The notes: generated from the sequence alone by a model not told the origin. Shown: positions 35,026 to 45,582, counted from the stretch's first letter. The stretch: 64,000 nucleotides of DNA from Phytophthora hibernalis (GCA_012656075.1 JAAKBF010000037.1:169999-233998); one strand, 5' to 3'. Made by a program: numbers and translations.

Positions 35026-35355
35026 CTGGACCCGTGGCGCGTACGCTACATGGGTGATGTGGACCAGTTGAGAATACCAGTACGCAAACAGAAGAGAGCC
35101 CACATACTGATGAGTTGAGTGTCGTGAGGATTTGGCATTTGTGGAGCTCAGCGACTGGAAGAGAAGACCTGATCCGCGCACGAGCGATGCTGTTGCTGTG
35201 CGTTTGAAGGTGTACATGAACTTGCTCTGAAATTCATGTTGTTCAAGTGGCCATCAGACTTGTAAAGAGTGTTAACGTGTGCTTCTTGTTCTGAATGTCT
35301 AGTGTTGTGCATGAAGGGCTCTAAGATTGTGACGGTGACGAAGTCGAGAAGAGAG

Positions 35356-35515
35356 TAAGAGAAGCAAGATACGAGCTGCGACTCCTGACACCAGACATCA
35401 GCGTGCGACAAACGTACAGGAGCTCTGTGGATGAGATCCACAGAGGCCGTGTGCATGAGATCCACAGAGGCAGTGTGGCCTTGCCCAATTGAAATTGAAG
35501 TAGCAGTAGCTCATT
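35356..35515 (+). repeat. 3' LTR of Copia, with palindrome and 24-bp duplication
   Basis: Repeats the hairpin of the 5' LTR (CTCTGTGGAT-gag-ATCCACAGAG, 35423-35445). A 24-bp unit beginning atgagatccacagagg is present twice (35431-35454 and 35455-35478), which duplicates the right arm. About 100 bp found in the 5' LTR are absent here. Confidence 0.75.
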
Positions 35516-35749
35516 TTCAGCGAGTGGATGATCGCCCCGTCGATGTCTTCTGTGCGTCGAACCGCATCATGTTGGACACGACGTGCACGTTGCTCGGCGT
35601 GGACACTTCATCACTGCTGATTACATCTTTAGCACCCTCACTGTGACAGTGTTGAGCTGCGAACTCCTGCTCCAACGCAGCGTGAATGACATCGTACAGT
35701 CCAGCAGAGAAGACGAGGGTCGGCACTTTCTGGTCGTGCAGCAGCTTAA
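35516..35749 (-). pseudogene. Cytosolic 5'-nucleotidase III (UMPH-1 family), middle piece
   Basis: Bounded by the piggyBac target site TTAA (35746-35749) and the Copia target TTCAG (35516-35520). The minus strand reads KLLHDQKVPTLVFSAGLYDV, where FSAG corresponds to HAD motif II of the family, then NVHVVSNMMRFDAQ. A one-base shift near 35540 is needed to reach DIDGAIIHSL at the Copia junction. Both neighbours of this piece are listed separately. Confidence 0.88.
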
Positions 35750-36912
35750 CCCCTTGGTTCCTGAAAAAGGCCGTCGTATCTACGACGTAGACATGTATAT
35801 AGGAATTCGTATGTAGCAAAGGTACCACATGCGGATAGGTGTATAAGCTTTCAACAGGTTTGTCGATCAATGTCGTAAGTTATATATACAGTACACTGCG
35901 CGACAAAAGGTTTGGGACACTAGAACAAGTCGCTCTAAGTTGTCAAAACCGCACCTTCAAATGATAAAAATTGACGGAGTTATACTATAACTCCGTCGAG
36001 TTTTAGAATTTGAAGGTTGTTGAGCGCCCAAGGCACTAGGATCCAGACGACACTGCGGGCTGCCGATCCCAACGCAGATCTCGCCGAGATCATCTCGGCG
36101 CCAATCGCAAAGCTGATATCTTTGCGCAGGAGCCCCGAGCGAATGGCACGGCAGGACGCGTGCCGACGAGGCAATAAGACAGAGGCAGCGACTGCATTGG
36201 GGCGAGCGGCACGCGGCGACAACCGTGACTGTCTGGCGGCGTGGGGAAGGAGCAGCTATTGGAGGATCAGCGACGCGCAGGAGGCAAGACCAAGCGCAAG
36301 AGCTGCTGCCCCAAGGCAGCCCTCGTAGGTATGCACTTTAGGACCTCTAACGCTAATCTCACTTCACAATTTACTCTTCTGAGCTCAACTTGCCATAAAG
36401 GTGCGGTTTTGACAAAGCCGCGACTTCGCACGGAACAGCTCTGGATTTTACGTTTGATCTCAGCAAACTAAGTTTCAAAGAGAGTGTATTTAGAAACATG
36501 GATTGAATTCGTCGTGCAAAATTCACTTCATATTCATGTTCGCCATTTTTGGATTGTACTGATTAGGAAATACTGATAGGAACGAATATCAAATGAAGGC
36601 GAAAAATATGCTGTACTTAGAAGTATTAGCAGAATGTTGGTTGAGGGGGTGTTGAAGGAATCCTAAAATCATCGATCTAGCATCACCTCGCTTCTAATTC
36701 AATGGTTGCTACTTGTAACTATGCCAATCAGGGCTCGAAAAAACAATTGCGGTTTTTGCAATTACCGAATAACCTTAGTTATGGCGAGCTGTTTGTTATG
36801 CCATACAGCCCCTCTAAGCCAATCAAGGCAGGCGCGGGAATCCAAGCTGTGCACCCTTTCTTATCACATACATGTACTTTCCCACTGTTTCCTCACTTCT
36901 CAACCACCAACG

Positions 36913-38533
36913 ATGCCGCCAAACCACACAGATCGCCGAAAGGAAGACCACGCCTTCCTGGTGGCCATGGGGTCTATTCAAGAAGTTCAAAGTCACAGCC
37001 TACACAGCTCGGCATAAGCTGAAAGTGCTGCAGTATTTGGACAAGTACGATGACATTGCGCTAACTATTTCAACCTTCTACCCTGTGCTGCCTGCGGCCA
37101 AGTACAACAGCCGCTGAACGCTTATTCTCTCCTGGCGCCGCAAGCTGAACAAGATCGTGGCTGACTGTGCGGCACCTGGCCGAGGCAGCAAGAAAAAGCG
37201 CGACGATGTGGTGTAGCCACCGTGTTGCCTCCACACCTGGAGCAAACCCTTGTGCGTTGGATTAATGATCTGCGTGACGAGGGTGTCCCAGTCATCCCAA
37301 TGATGCTGCGGCTTCAGGCGTTGGCTGAAGCAGAGGCTGCCGGAATCAACCAGTTCAAGGCGTCTTGGTGCTGGCAGCGTCTGTTTAAGGCGCGACACTG
37401 CTTGGCTTTGCGGGCGAAGACTCGGCAGGGGCAAATTCGCCCACCTGAACTTGCTGAAATTGCCAAGAAGTTCGCCGAGGAAGTTCAAGAGAAGGCCAAG
37501 TCGCTCGGTGTCACAACGGTCTACAGTGCAGACCAAACCGGTACGTGGAAACTCTCGCTGCTGTTGGTTTATTATCACTAACAGTGCATGTGTGCATCTT
37601 TGAATTTAGCTGTCAACTTTGAATATATCCCAAAGCACACTCTTGCCAAGAGAGGTAGTAAGACGGTATGGGTGAAATGTGCTGGAAAATCAAAAGAACG
37701 GGCTACAGTGATGTTGCTGGGTAATTCAGACGGTTCGAAGCTTCCTCCGTTCGTCATCTTCAAGGTGCGACCTTCTAAGGACACTGAGCGTCAAGAGCAA
37801 AACAATCGTCTCCGTCACGGCTTTGGGATTCAAATTTGGAAGTCCATTTCCAAAGTTCAAAGTAAAGGCAGCATGCAAGTCTACGGAAGCGGAAAAGGTA
37901 AGTCAAGTGGACAAAATGGAAATTGATACTGCTGATAACTAACTTGTTGTGATATGGTTGCTGTGTAGGCTGGTGGAACGGGGAATTGACTGTGGAATTT
38001 CTGCGTTTTCATTTGGCAACCGCTCCGAGCATGATAAACCCGTACTGCTGCTACTCGACGACTTCTCAGGCCATTGGACTGACGAAGTCGTTGAGTATGC
38101 GAAGGACATTAAGGTGACCTTAATGAAGATCCCGCCGAACGCGACCTCCGTTTCCCAGCCCGCGGACGCCACATGGAATGGCCCGGTCAAAAGAGGCTTC
38201 GCAATGCATGGATTGAAGACCTGCGTGCTCAATTGGCAGACCGAGTGCTAGGACAGCCTTTCAAGTTGCAGCCACCGAGTCGAGCTTCGCTGTGCGGGTG
38301 GATCGACTCCGCCTGGGATGATGTGCTGCCGTCAACTATTCGTGCAGGCTGGCATAGTCAAGCGCAATGACCCAAGGGTCTTACCGGAAGAAAGCGTGGC
38401 ATTGGTGCAGGCGGACGAAGCAATTTACGAGGCCATGCTCCACTCGAATATGATCGATCATTCCCAGGCTGAGTTCGGACTCGAAGAGGACTTCGACGAG
38501 CTTTTTCGCTCCATGGCCTTAACAGATCAATAA
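36913..38533 (+). pseudogene. pogo-like transposase (CENP-B-type DNA binding, DDE_1)
   Basis: The N-terminal helix-turn-helix region reads RHKLKVLQYLDKYDDIAL. A second DNA-binding part follows (LEQTLVRWINDLRDEGVPV, SWCWQRLFKARHCLALRAK). The catalytic core starts at VYSADQT, is interrupted by a 66-bp intron (GTACGT...TTTAG, about 37541-37606), and continues VNFEYIPKHTLAKRG and KERATVMLLGNSDGSKLPPF. A second intron of about 67 bp (GTAAGT...TGTAG, 37902-37968) precedes GWWNGELTVEF, then LLLLDDFSGHW and KIPPNATSVSQPAD with the later catalytic acids. Stop at 38531-38533. Frame changes near 36970, 37115, 38020 and 38180 break it. Intact relatives cut and paste the element at TA sites. Confidence 0.85.
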
Positions 38534-39543
38534 AGTTTGCTTCGCACTTGTTTGCATATTAACTCGATTCTTTTGGGTTCTTGCAGACTCGAGTCGGCAT
38601 GTTTTGATAGCCGGGGCATAGCAAAATTGGGCTCTGCACTGCAGATCAGGTGTGTGCGAACTAAGGTTATTCGGTACTGTATTTTTGTACGGAGCTATTT
38701 ATTACGGGAGGAGATGAAATTGAATATATTATTATTGAAGCTAAATTGACTGAATCCCCACCGGTCCATACGAACAGCAAGTTATATAGGTTATGCATAT
38801 TATTGTCGACTGGAGTATTGATTATTACAGCCTCTAATGTCTTGCAATGCAATACTATACCGGTACTGTATTTTCCGACCCTGATGTCAATCATGCCTGC
38901 GTAATTACTCAAACGAAACCACTCCCAATGCGCGTAGCTTTCTCACCGTGTATCCATAGGCTACCGGGCATCCTAATTTTTGTTGGCCAAGATAGCTGCG
39001 GAAATGTTTCGTTCAAATTGCACGAATAAGTTTCCGTGACTGATGCGATTTAGATTTTGTACGTAGTCTTGCATGAAAGTGAGAAGATAAGTCGTCAATT
39101 CAACGACGCACACATATAATATAGCTACATGTACACTGTATGAATGCCGGACAATAACCAAAAACAATATATTTACTGCGCTTCAATATACTCCAAACGT
39201 ACGGAATTATCTAACACATCACTGTAGTGTGCTCTAGTGTGTTGCTCGAAGAAAACAGTCATCCACAATGTTGGTCGAACGGTCTGGATAAATCATCTGC
39301 TGCAGGTAAAATACGATTATAAGTGATATCATATCATAGAGGTGTTTTGTCCTAATCTTCTGCGGATGGGTCAACCGCCACAAATACAATTATAATCGAT
39401 CCGGTTATCAAATTTAGCAGGGTTTTAAAGCTTATTTGCTGAAGTATCCAAATCGTATTACGAAAGGTATCAGAAATGCAAGGATTCAGACCTCGTTGCA
39501 ATCCCTGGTAGACTCTGGGTGTAAATTCCAGAGAAAAAGTGTA

Positions 39544-39807
39544 CCAGAACACGCTAGGGAAGGGCGGGCATGCGCTAACGCTCGCGTATTTGCACTATAG
39601 GGTGGATCGCCTTTGGGTGGGGGAACCTCGGTACCATACAAATCCCTAGTCATATCACTTTCGACAGGTTTTATTTAATATAGGTCTTTGTATGGAGGTC
39701 AGATGTCTCATAGTTGTATCGCGGTGGCCTAAGCGTTTTTGTATGTGAGCCACCCTATAAAAACGCGAGCGTTAGCGCATGCCTGCCCTTCTCTAGCGTG
39801 TTCTGGT
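39544..39807. mobile_element. MITE nested in the pogo-like element
   Basis: Ends of about 44 bp are inverted repeats (CCAGAACACGCTAGGGAAGG at the left; the reverse complement with two changes at the right). They are flanked by TA (39542-39543 and 39808-39809). The 264-bp element has no coding capacity. Its TA target and short size fit a non-autonomous Tc1/mariner-type element. It is the third layer of insertion, since the pogo-like element lies in piggyBac and piggyBac in a gene. Confidence 0.85.
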
Positions 39808-40048
39808 ACGTGCCAAAACCGCACCTTCAAATGATAAAAATTGACGGAGTTATAGCGACTTGTTCTAGTGTCCCAAACCTTTTGTCGCGCAGTGTACACC
39901 GTTCCTATTCCAAGAAGAGCGTCCATGTCGTAACAATGCAAGGTCAGTGAGTTCAGTCATTTCAGAAAACAAGGAAGAAGGTACGTTCATTCAAGCAATC
40001 ATGCATTACGCCATAGCGACAGCTAACAGTCATCATGTACTACGTAAC

Positions 40049-42137
40049 CTACTCAGCAATGTCTCCCTCGCTGTCGCTCTCACTTTCATCATCAGCATCT
40101 TCAGCGCGAAGCTGGAGCTCACGGCGCGTCTTTTTCCGCACACCAGCCTTCTGGCCAGGTCGCCGCAAGACCACACGCTTCCTGAGCGTGGGCGGGATCG
40201 ACTCGCCGGCGTCAAAATCGTCATGCCAAATCTCGAAACAGGTTTTCGCCACGCCCTTGTATTCACGGCGTATCTTGTTGCAGAGCCAGGACTTGGCGTC
40301 GTCGACCGAGCAGCGCTCGCAGAAGGAGGTCGTGGCGAACGACTTCTTCGCTTTGCTTGTCCGCAGCAATGCGCACACCTTACACGAGCGCTGCCTGCGC
40401 TTCTGCACACCGCTCACGACCACCCAATCTTCCAACTGCTCGGGCGCGTGCGTGTCGAGCTTGTGCTCGCTTGCGCTTTTGGCTTCCGATGGTCGGTGTG
40501 GCGACAACTCTGGCGAAGTCTTGGGGTTTTAGTTGGAGGAGCTGGTTTTGGAGAAGGCTGAACCACTCCCCACGCTTCATGGGCTGTGTCCACGCCATCC
40601 TGGCTTCTTCTTTACGCGATAGGTAGGCATTCACCATCGCCATGTCTACCAGTCCGAGGAACAAGCTCTTATAGTACTTCTTGAACTTGGTCGAGGTCTG
40701 GAGAGAGTATCTTTGCAGGCGGAGTTGATCGTGCACATCAACTCCGCCCATCCAGCGCTGGTAGTTCGTAACTGCGCTCAGGCACGGCACGGTGATCACC
40801 CCGACCTACTTGACCTTTCGCTCAATACTTGCCTCCGTCATCTCTGAGCCCTTGCACAAGTAGTGGACAGGCTTACGGTCCCACCACTGGAATGCGACCA
40901 AGCTAGGAACGGCGACCGACCGGGAGAACTTGAACGAGCCACGCGGGATGCTGGATGGTCGGCCAGCGCGATTCTCCTTCACGTTGGCATCATACCCGAG
41001 CCTGTTGGTCATGATCGTCCCGATGTCATAGATGCCCATGCCTAGCAGCTCGATCGCGAGGAGGACGGATGAGTAGAAGCGATCCACGACTACCGCGTGC
41101 CACGGATGGCGCTCGTTCGACTCAAGCACAACCTTGATATTACGAACGACTGCGGTGGCGCCTGTCTTGTTGTCAATTGGTGCATCTCCACCGTCATCTG
41201 CGTTGCGCTTGCCAAAATATAGCTCAAATCTAGTCAGGCCCGACATAGCGCGTTAGGATTAGACCTCAAAGTCGTAACTTTCGACATAATATCCGAGCAA
41301 AAAGACATCCCACCTGTGGCAGTACGCCGTTCTCGGGTCGTACGTCATAAACATCTTTGACCCGTAGCTGTGAGGCTTGTCCGGCATAAACATGCGCGTG
41401 CTGTTTTGCTTGATGTCGACGGAAGCACGCCCTCGTCGAAGGAGAACACTGACGGCAGAGACCATACCGACAGGAAGCGTTGCTGGAGCCTTTCAACGAC
41501 CGGACGAAGCTTCCACAGTTTGCTCCACGTGCGCTCCGCCTCGTGGTCCACGAAGTGCAGGTCGCGGAGGATGTCTTGACACCGGTTGCGTCCCATGAAG
41601 CGGCCGAAGTTGCGGTCGGGATCGCTCCGTCCTCGACCATTGACCAGTTGTCGGCAAAGCGCCGTTTCTGAGGGCACAACAAGCGTGCCACCAGGAGGCC
41701 GACGACATGAAGAATCTCGTGTGTCTCGTAGGCGTTCTTTAGTTTGATCCGCCGCTGAAGCTGCTTAAGCGTCTCAATCCGCCGACCGTTCTGCTTCGCC
41801 CGTAGCGCCTGCGCGTGCCGATCAACTTGATGGCCTGCATACAGGTTGCTTTGGTCGTTGATCATAACCCACAATGACTTGGGCATAAAAAACAGGAACG
41901 TCTGGAGGGGGAGTCAGCGAGGGCCCGCAATTCGAGCACTGGCTGAGCCATCTCATCACCAATATTGACGTACGCGTTGCCACCCACCTCGAAGTCTGAC
42001 GATGTGGGCGCCCAGGCTGTCGCCCGCAGCGCGGCCTCACGCTGCTTTATGTCCTTCTGGGTGCGTGTCGTGTTTCCAATCTTTAGTGATGCTATGAAGG
42101 CATCATCCATATACACTGCGTCAGCCTCAGACAGCAC
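40049..42137 (-). pseudogene. piggyBac transposase (DDE_Tnp_1_7 type), frameshifted
   Basis: On the minus strand the parts appear in order: RFMGRNRCQDILRDLHFVDH and KLWKLRPVVERLQQRF (41677-41460), the first catalytic Asp in VFSFDEGVLPS, PDKPHSYGSKMFMTYDP (41465-41259), the second in HAVVVDRFYSS with GTIMTNR (41246-40806), and the later block YQRWMGGVDVHDQLRLQRYS (40799-40650). The C-terminus (40507-40049) carries a cysteine-rich zinc-binding domain (CKVCALL, FCERCSV), typical for piggyBac. Frame changes near 41460, 41250, 40800 and 40500 inactivate it. The N-terminus is uncertain; low-complexity text up to 42.8 kb may belong to it. Confidence 0.87.
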
Positions 42138-42499
42138 GTCGTCTTCATCATCCTCCCCTCGTCGCTCATGTTCGTTCTGCTCGTCTCCAATATATCATTC
42201 TTCGCTTTCGCTGGAGTTGAAACTCTCGTAGTTCGCCTCATCCTCATCCGCCGTGATCGTCGAGCGAGTCCGACACCGATCTCTCCCAATCGGCAGTACC
42301 CCGTGTATTTAGCATGATTCTGAGTGATATTCCGACCGAAACGGCGCACCTTGAGGCGGTGGTGAACCTGCAGTTGCTCTCCGAGGCGTCAGCGTTTGAG
42401 AGCGCGGCCGAGCTGGACGAAGGGGAGAGGAGCTGGCTTCTCCTGTGCGAGCGCTGCGTCCGAAAACTGTCGTCAAGTACGACGTCAAAAACGTGGTCA

Positions 42500-42830
42500 G
42501 GGTTCCTTGCGAGAGCGTGACAGTAGTGTCGATTTCGGACGCACTTACTGCAGCCGTTGCCACGCACTGCGCCGCCGTCGTCGACCCTGCTGCTGCCGCC
42601 ACCGTGTACTGCCCTGTCGTCGGGCTCGTGCTCTGCCCCGCCGTCGGTCTCTGCTGCCACCGCCGTCGTGGTCGTACCGTCGCTGTTGTGGTATCTGCAC
42701 CGCCATCGTGGTATCTTGCCGCCGTTGTAGTAGTCGTCCTCGCCGCCTTCGTCGTGGTCGTCCGCGCCGCCACTGCATCATTCATCTCGTCCAATATCCC
42801 CGACTCCAACGCGTGCGCCACTAGGAGCTC
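42500..42830. repeat. Low-complexity CCG/ACC-rich stretch
   Basis: Trinucleotide-like sequence (cgccgtcg, ctgctgccgccacc) gives long open frames in all directions, coding Thr/Ala or Arg runs. I do not accept any as a gene. It could be the low-complexity N-terminal linker region of the piggyBac transposase or a leader. Confidence 0.5.
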
Positions 42831-43272
42831 TCCCCAACAAATACCCCTGCACCATGGGGGCTTACATACCTTCCCTCTCTTGCGAGGTCACTCGACCGCT
42901 TGTACGTACGCCCCACCGCCCGCAGTTGCCGCCAGAAGTGTGGAAAGTCGATGTCACAGGCGTCGGCGGTGGTCGTCCCGCGTGCGCTGGTCCGGATGCG
43001 CACCATCCAGCAAATTCTCGCATGAGTGGCACCTGGACCCTTCAACTGGCGCGCGTGGAACCTAACCCGGATTCATGTTGTCATCTATGTTCTCTCCGTT
43101 GATTTTTCTCAAATAACTCCACAGTCTAATACTTTTGGGAGGCCACAATTCACTTGAACAAAGTATGGGAAAATGCTTGTTGAGCCAATCCCTGTTGTTC
43201 TGAATTCAATGTCGTAACTTACGACATAACAAAAACGCTGTGGCACAAGTTACGACGTCGGGAACCAAGGGG

Positions 43273-43776
43273 TTAATGAGAGGGTGGAAGCCCTGACGAA
43301 AATCAACGAGCCAAGCACCACCGCTTCATCCACCTGCTCCTTCGTCAGCTTGTGCTCAACGAGCAGTTCATGAGCACTATTCCACCACTGCTGCATGAAC
43401 GACAGCTTCTCCTCAGCCGAGAGCATCGGAGACACCTCCACAGGGTAGAATCTTGCGAACAGCTCCTGCTCCCCAACACACACCTGCGGTTGCAGCACAC
43501 TGCTGGTCATGAGCAGTCCGTGGCTGCTGCTCTCCTGCTCCAATGGGACCTTGGGGTCACTCCGCTGCTTGTAGTATGGTGTCAAGGTCCGATCGAAGTC
43601 GGTGATCACCAGCAACTGATCTGGTCCGTCCTGTGTTAGCTTCTTCATCTTGCGAGCAAATCCATCTGCCAGTACCGCCACCTGTTAGTATTTGCGTTAA
43701 CGTTAGCTTATACTACTGGGCTATTGCATACCAGGGTCTCCGATAATAATTCGAGAGGCGCGACGTTGGTGGTCAT
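43273..43776 (-). pseudogene. Cytosolic 5'-nucleotidase III (UMPH-1 family), N-terminal exons
   Basis: Exon 1 is 43776-43732 (15 codons, MTTNVAPLELLSETL). A 50-bp intron (GTATGC...ACTAACAG) follows, and exon 2 starts at 43681. It encodes LLVITDFDRTLTPYY, the HAD nucleophile motif DxDxT, then SSHGLL, FYPVEVSPMLSAEEK and QQWWNSAHELLVEHKL, all hallmarks of UMPH-1 proteins. A one-base shift near 43310 is needed to enter VDFRQGFHPLI. At TTAA 43273-43276 the piggyBac element begins. Removing both transposons leaves about 925 coding bases (about 308 codons), the usual family length. As it stands the gene cannot give a whole enzyme. Confidence 0.9.
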
Positions 43777-45126
43777 CGCTGTAGGAATGAGCTTGGATGG
43801 AGGGCCCTGCAGTCGACGAATCGGACCACAGCAACGGGAAACTGGGCAATACGCCGAGAGAGACCGCCCGTAGCTGCGCACAGCGGCAGGAGCCCTGAAC
43901 GAGACGCGAAGTGCCACCGCGCCATTTTGTTCAATACATGCAACATCAAACTGCCAATAATAACAAGTAGACACTTTAGAATTTTATAAAGGAAATTAAC
44001 CACCCATCTCCCCTGAGAAAGAGGGGTGGAAGCTAACTTGCTCGGCAAGCTGAAACAACACCTGCGGTTTAAAGATCCGTGTGCGCAGCACGCGGCTTAA
44101 ACCCAGGACCAAGAAGGGTCACTCCTAGGTTGTGTTACCGTTTCAAGGGTGAGGCTAGGGTGTAGTTTCCCTGTCGGTATCTCCCGAATTTCAATTATAT
44201 AGGAAAACGTAGGAGACCTGGCCAACATTACAGGTTTGCCTACTATTGGTTAAATCAAAGAGGTTTTACCCAATCATGAAGCTGGAGTGCGCAAGCGGTT
44301 CTGCTGCTCTTGCCTAACCGGGCGAAGCGCGCTTCCGACTCTTATGAATACCGGTAGATGGTAAGACCGGCAAATACATCATACCAACGCAAAAATGTTG
44401 TCTGCCTGTTCCTCTGCCATGGTTGTCGGAGGAGCAGACAAACAACATCGTGATATCACATACAGGATTCCCGGTAGGCACGCTGTGTCATTTCCGACAC
44501 ACATGCGTCCCTAACGTCTTTAACCATAAGTTCATCCTGTTGGGCATCGCTGCGGTCGTCAAGACCGTCCAAGTCCTCGCCGCTGCTGCGGTCGTTGAGA
44601 CCAGGAGAGGCTTACTGACGGATTTTGTATTGCGTGGTTGTTTCCTGGGAGGTGCCCTTTTTAACCAATCACCGGCTTGGCCTTCACGTAGGAAGCACTC
44701 GCTACGAAAGCAAGCTCATTCGGTTCACTCCCGATTTGCATAGAAAAGAGCTGTGTACAGCTTGTGGCCAATAACATTGTTCGGCCGCTGCTGCGGCCGT
44801 CGAGGTTTATCGAGTTCTTGCAGCTGCTACGGGGACAGAGCCGTGTCCTAGTTGGAATGTTGCTACATTGTGGAGACAGCGAGCCAGCACGACGGCTGCT
44901 ACTTCTTCGGGGACTGTGGTCACGTTGGCGCTCATCCATTTAGCGCCCTCTCGATTGGAGCTCTTGGTTCTTTTCGGCATCGTGGAGGGTGGCACTGAGG
45001 ATTGATCCCTGTCGATCTCAGCAGCGACTAGAACTTGGTCGGCCCAGTCGGACGCAGGAGAGGCTATGATTTGGACTTGTTTGCCGTCATGTTTGGAAAA
45101 GCTTCTTCGGCTGCGAGCAGTCTGTA
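43777..45126. other. No gene seen upstream of the nucleotidase
   Basis: No domain on either strand. A hairpin-forming pair lies at 44398-44452 (gttgtctgcctgttcctc and its partner gaggagcagacaaacaac). The 44070-44100 segment has weak inverted symmetry (ggtttaaag ... cttaaacc). It contains the presumed promoter of the nucleotidase near 43,800-44,000. Confidence 0.45.
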
Positions 45127-45169
45127 AAGTTAAGCAGCCATTTGCTCGGGTAGTACCCGGGTGGGTGAC
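45127..45169 (+). ncRNA. 5S-rRNA-like fragment with pol III internal promoter boxes
   Basis: The sequence aaagttaagcagcc, then gggtagtac, then gggtgggtgac follows the order and spacing of box A, intermediate element and box C of 5S rRNA genes. Sequence before and after does not match 5S RNA, so this is not a functional gene. It may be a 5S pseudogene fragment or the head of a 5S-derived SINE. Confidence 0.5.
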
Positions 45170-45441
45170 ATTATGATTTATATTATATAGTAGGTTGTAT
45201 TCTGTAAGGTAGGATAAATTGATAATAGGTATTCGAAAAAGTTGCACATCCTACCAGAATCTCTAACTATTACAGATTAACCTGGCACACTTGATAGCAT
45301 CCGTGGACAACGGCCGTATCAGGTATAGCAATACTATCAGATTTAGCAGTAGACGGTAGCGATAGTCCAAGCTATAACCACCACTTGATGCAAAACAGCA
45401 GGTAATAATCGAAACCATCTGATACTACGGTACTACATTTT

Positions 45442-45582
45442 GCTGCCCGAGCACACTGAACTCGATGAAAAGCTGCTGAAAGACCATTGGAAGCTACAGC
45501 TACGAGTGCCCGAGGACGTTTTCTCGACCAAGAAGAGAAAACTACTCAGACACCCATTACGAACTACTTTAACCCCGACTAG
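45442..45582 (+). pseudogene. Transposase-like C-terminal fragment with PCNA-binding-like motif
   Basis: One frame reads EHTELDEKLLKDHWKLQL and, after a one-base shift, KTTQTPITNYFNPD followed by TAG (45580-45582). QTPITNYF matches the PIP-box pattern Q-x-x-[ILM]-x-x-[FY]-[FY] used to bind PCNA. Tails of this type (basic run, then QxxIxxYF) end many pogo-type transposases. No other part of a transposase is seen nearby, so the family assignment is tentative. Confidence 0.4.

Larger units (their letters stand above)
30490..35515 (+). mobile_element. Copia LTR retrotransposon inserted in the 5'-nucleotidase gene
   Basis: The element is bounded by the 5-bp direct repeat TTCAG (30485-30489 and 35516-35520). 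Joining the flanks at one copy restores the UMPH-1 reading IHSLNKTARVLID, so the ends are exact. The coding order (gag, protease, integrase, reverse transcriptase, RNase H) is that of Copia. The LTRs at the two ends start TAAGA[T/G]AAGCAAGATAC and end AGC[C/T]CAT, without the usual TG...CA. They differ by large indels (227 versus 160 bp), so this insertion is older than the Gypsy one at 19.8 kb, or was rearranged. Confidence 0.9.
35894..39894 (+). mobile_element. pogo-like (Tc1/mariner superfamily) element nested in piggyBac
   Basis: A 41-bp perfect inverted repeat (starting CACTGCGCGACAAAAGG) forms the ends, 35894-35934 and 39854-39894. Both sides carry the target dinucleotide TA (35892-35893, 39895-39896). 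The transposase at 36.9-38.5 kb is of the CENP-B/DDE_1 type used by pogo elements. Inside the left end lies a perfect palindrome, GACGGAGTTATA-c-TATAACTCCGTC (35973-35997). A direct copy of the adjoining 40-bp segment lies just inside the right end (39815-39854). Confidence 0.92.
35750..43272 (-). mobile_element. piggyBac element inserted at TTAA in the 5'-nucleotidase gene
   Basis: Both ends begin CCCCTTGGTTCC and are flanked by TTAA (35746-35749 and 43273-43276), the exact target of piggyBac transposases. Joining the flanks at one TTAA restores the nucleotidase reading GFHPLIKLLHDQK. The transposase lies on the minus strand at 40.0-42.1 kb. About 4.0 kb of the span is a nested pogo-like element, so the piggyBac itself is about 3.5 kb. 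Sub-terminal short repeats of gtcgtaacttacgac type lie just inside the right end. Confidence 0.93.

Noticed and set aside
39947..40561. 204-codon plus-strand frame
   Set aside because: Antisense of the Zn-binding C-terminus of the piggyBac transposase.
42309..43065. Long overlapping frames on both strands at 42.3-43.1 kb
   Set aside because: They come from a CCG/ACC low-complexity stretch that is open in nearly all frames.
30244..43776. UMPH-1 pieces as exons separated by giant introns
   Set aside because: The breaks coincide exactly with transposon target duplications inside codons, and no splice signals lie at those points.
44398..44452. Hairpin as transcription terminator
   Set aside because: Bacterial-type terminators are not expected in this nuclear context, and no T-run follows.
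45127..45169. A functional 5S rRNA gene
   Set aside because: Only the internal promoter region matches; the 5' and 3' thirds needed for the RNA are absent.
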